Source: a virus. From it: a DNA stretch of 64,000 bases. The stretch lies in IMG/VR virus record IMGVR_UViG_3300027743_000001, positions 22,543-86,542 of that record; one strand, 5' to 3'. A program made the position numbers and the translations under genes. This document shows positions 63,662 through 64,000 of this stretch, one piece after another (within the stretch, counting starts at the first letter, position 1; every line of letters starts with the position of its first letter). Under the pieces are notes generated by a model. That model saw nothing but the letters and a program-made list of their open reading frames with translations. It did not search any database and was not told where the DNA came from.

Positions 63662-64000
63662 TTACTTGCAGTCTGCCCATGTTCGGCCGATCACTGGAGT
63701 TGCCGTGATGGAGACCCCGTACTCCTGCTTGTCAACAACAGCGTTCATCACCTCGCGGATCGTGTCAACCGCCTCGATGACTGCCCACGCCGGCATCTCG
63801 AACAGGACCTCATCGTGCACCGGCAAGATCATGTACTCCTCCAGCCCGGCCTGCTGGAGCCCGATCAGCGCCTTCTTCAGGATCTCAGCCGCGTGGCCCT
63901 GCGTGGCCCAGTTGGGGAGCTTCCGGATCTCCTGCCGACGCTTGAGCTTGAACCGCCGGCCGGTCGGGGTGGTCACGTAGAAGCCTTCAGGGTTGAGCTT
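63662..64000 (-). CDS. DNA polymerase I (family A), C-terminal part only
   Basis: The reading frame is open to the right edge, so only the last ~112 residues are visible. They contain LPNWATQGHAAEILKKA (O1-type helix end) and motif C MILPVHDEVLFE with the catalytic HDE, as in family A polymerases. The protein is the likely replicative polymerase of this phage. Confidence 0.85.
   Translation of the reverse strand, partial: KLNPEGFYVTTPTGRRFKLKRRQEIRKLPNWATQGHAAEILKKALIGLQQAGLEEYMILPVHDEVLFEMPAWAVIEAVDTIREVMNAVVDKQEYGVSITATPVIGRTWADCK

Noticed and set aside
1-64000. GTTGAC repeats as a CRISPR array
   Set aside because: Sites are 6-8 bp, irregularly spaced over the whole window and mostly within genes; no repeat-spacer structure.
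1-64000. GTTGAC/GTCAAC enrichment as a restriction-site effect
   Set aside because: These sequences fit a GTYRAC restriction target, but phages avoid such sites rather than enrich them, and the enrichment extends to flanking bases.
1-64000. tRNA or tmRNA genes
   Set aside because: No cloverleaf with TTCRANNY and matching acceptor stem was found by eye; the segment 51525-51616 was looked at in particular.

Overview
The window is a 64 kb piece of a tailed double-stranded DNA phage of a high-GC actinobacterium, most likely a Streptomyces-type host. The evidence is a complete HK97-type head module (terminase large subunit, MuF-type protein, portal, actinophage-type capsid maturation protease, major capsid protein), family-A DNA polymerase, a primase-polymerase, an SNF2-like helicase and a RuvC-like nuclease. 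Genes are packed with ATGA, GTGA or TGATG overlaps, and most small genes have high GC at the third codon position. No integrase, repressor, lysin, tRNA or CRISPR array is visible. The head gene at the left edge and the polymerase at the right edge are both cut by the window.

Layout. 1-26.6 kb is transcribed leftward (minus strand). In transcription order it holds four tail-fibre-like proteins, a collagen-like tail protein, TerL, the MuF protein, small zinc and membrane proteins, portal, a 2730-residue multi-domain protein, a protein with a RelA/SpoT-like domain, the capsid protease, the major capsid protein and a repeat-bearing structural protein. Two small rightward genes (3.4-4.1 kb) are inserted in this block. 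26.7-48.0 kb is mainly rightward and holds about 50 small genes. Among them are HNH proteins, many Cys-rich zinc-ribbon-like proteins, a GHKL ATPase, a DNA methyltransferase, and an unusual set of exported proteins: a metzincin-like protease, two type IV pilin-like proteins, a lipoprotein and two AMIN-like secreted proteins. 48.1-64 kb is mainly leftward. It holds replication and nucleic-acid enzymes, a dense cluster of tiny overlapping membrane peptides, and a few rightward islands. An AT-rich intergenic segment at 48.3-48.5 kb, flanked by inverted triplets of a heptamer, is the best origin candidate.

Regulation. Two signals run through the whole window. First, the octamer GGTTGACA/TGTCAACC occurs about 79 times by hand count (about 2 expected), both inside genes and in promoters, where it forms the -35 box and often a second copy 10-11 bp downstream in the spacer. 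This resembles the stoperator arrays of cluster A mycobacteriophages but with a different sequence. Second, at least 18 genes have a -10-like hexamer ending exactly 6-7 nt before the start codon, which implies systematic leaderless transcripts.

Coordinates come from reading the sequence by eye. Functions are assigned from motifs recalled from known families, not from database searches.
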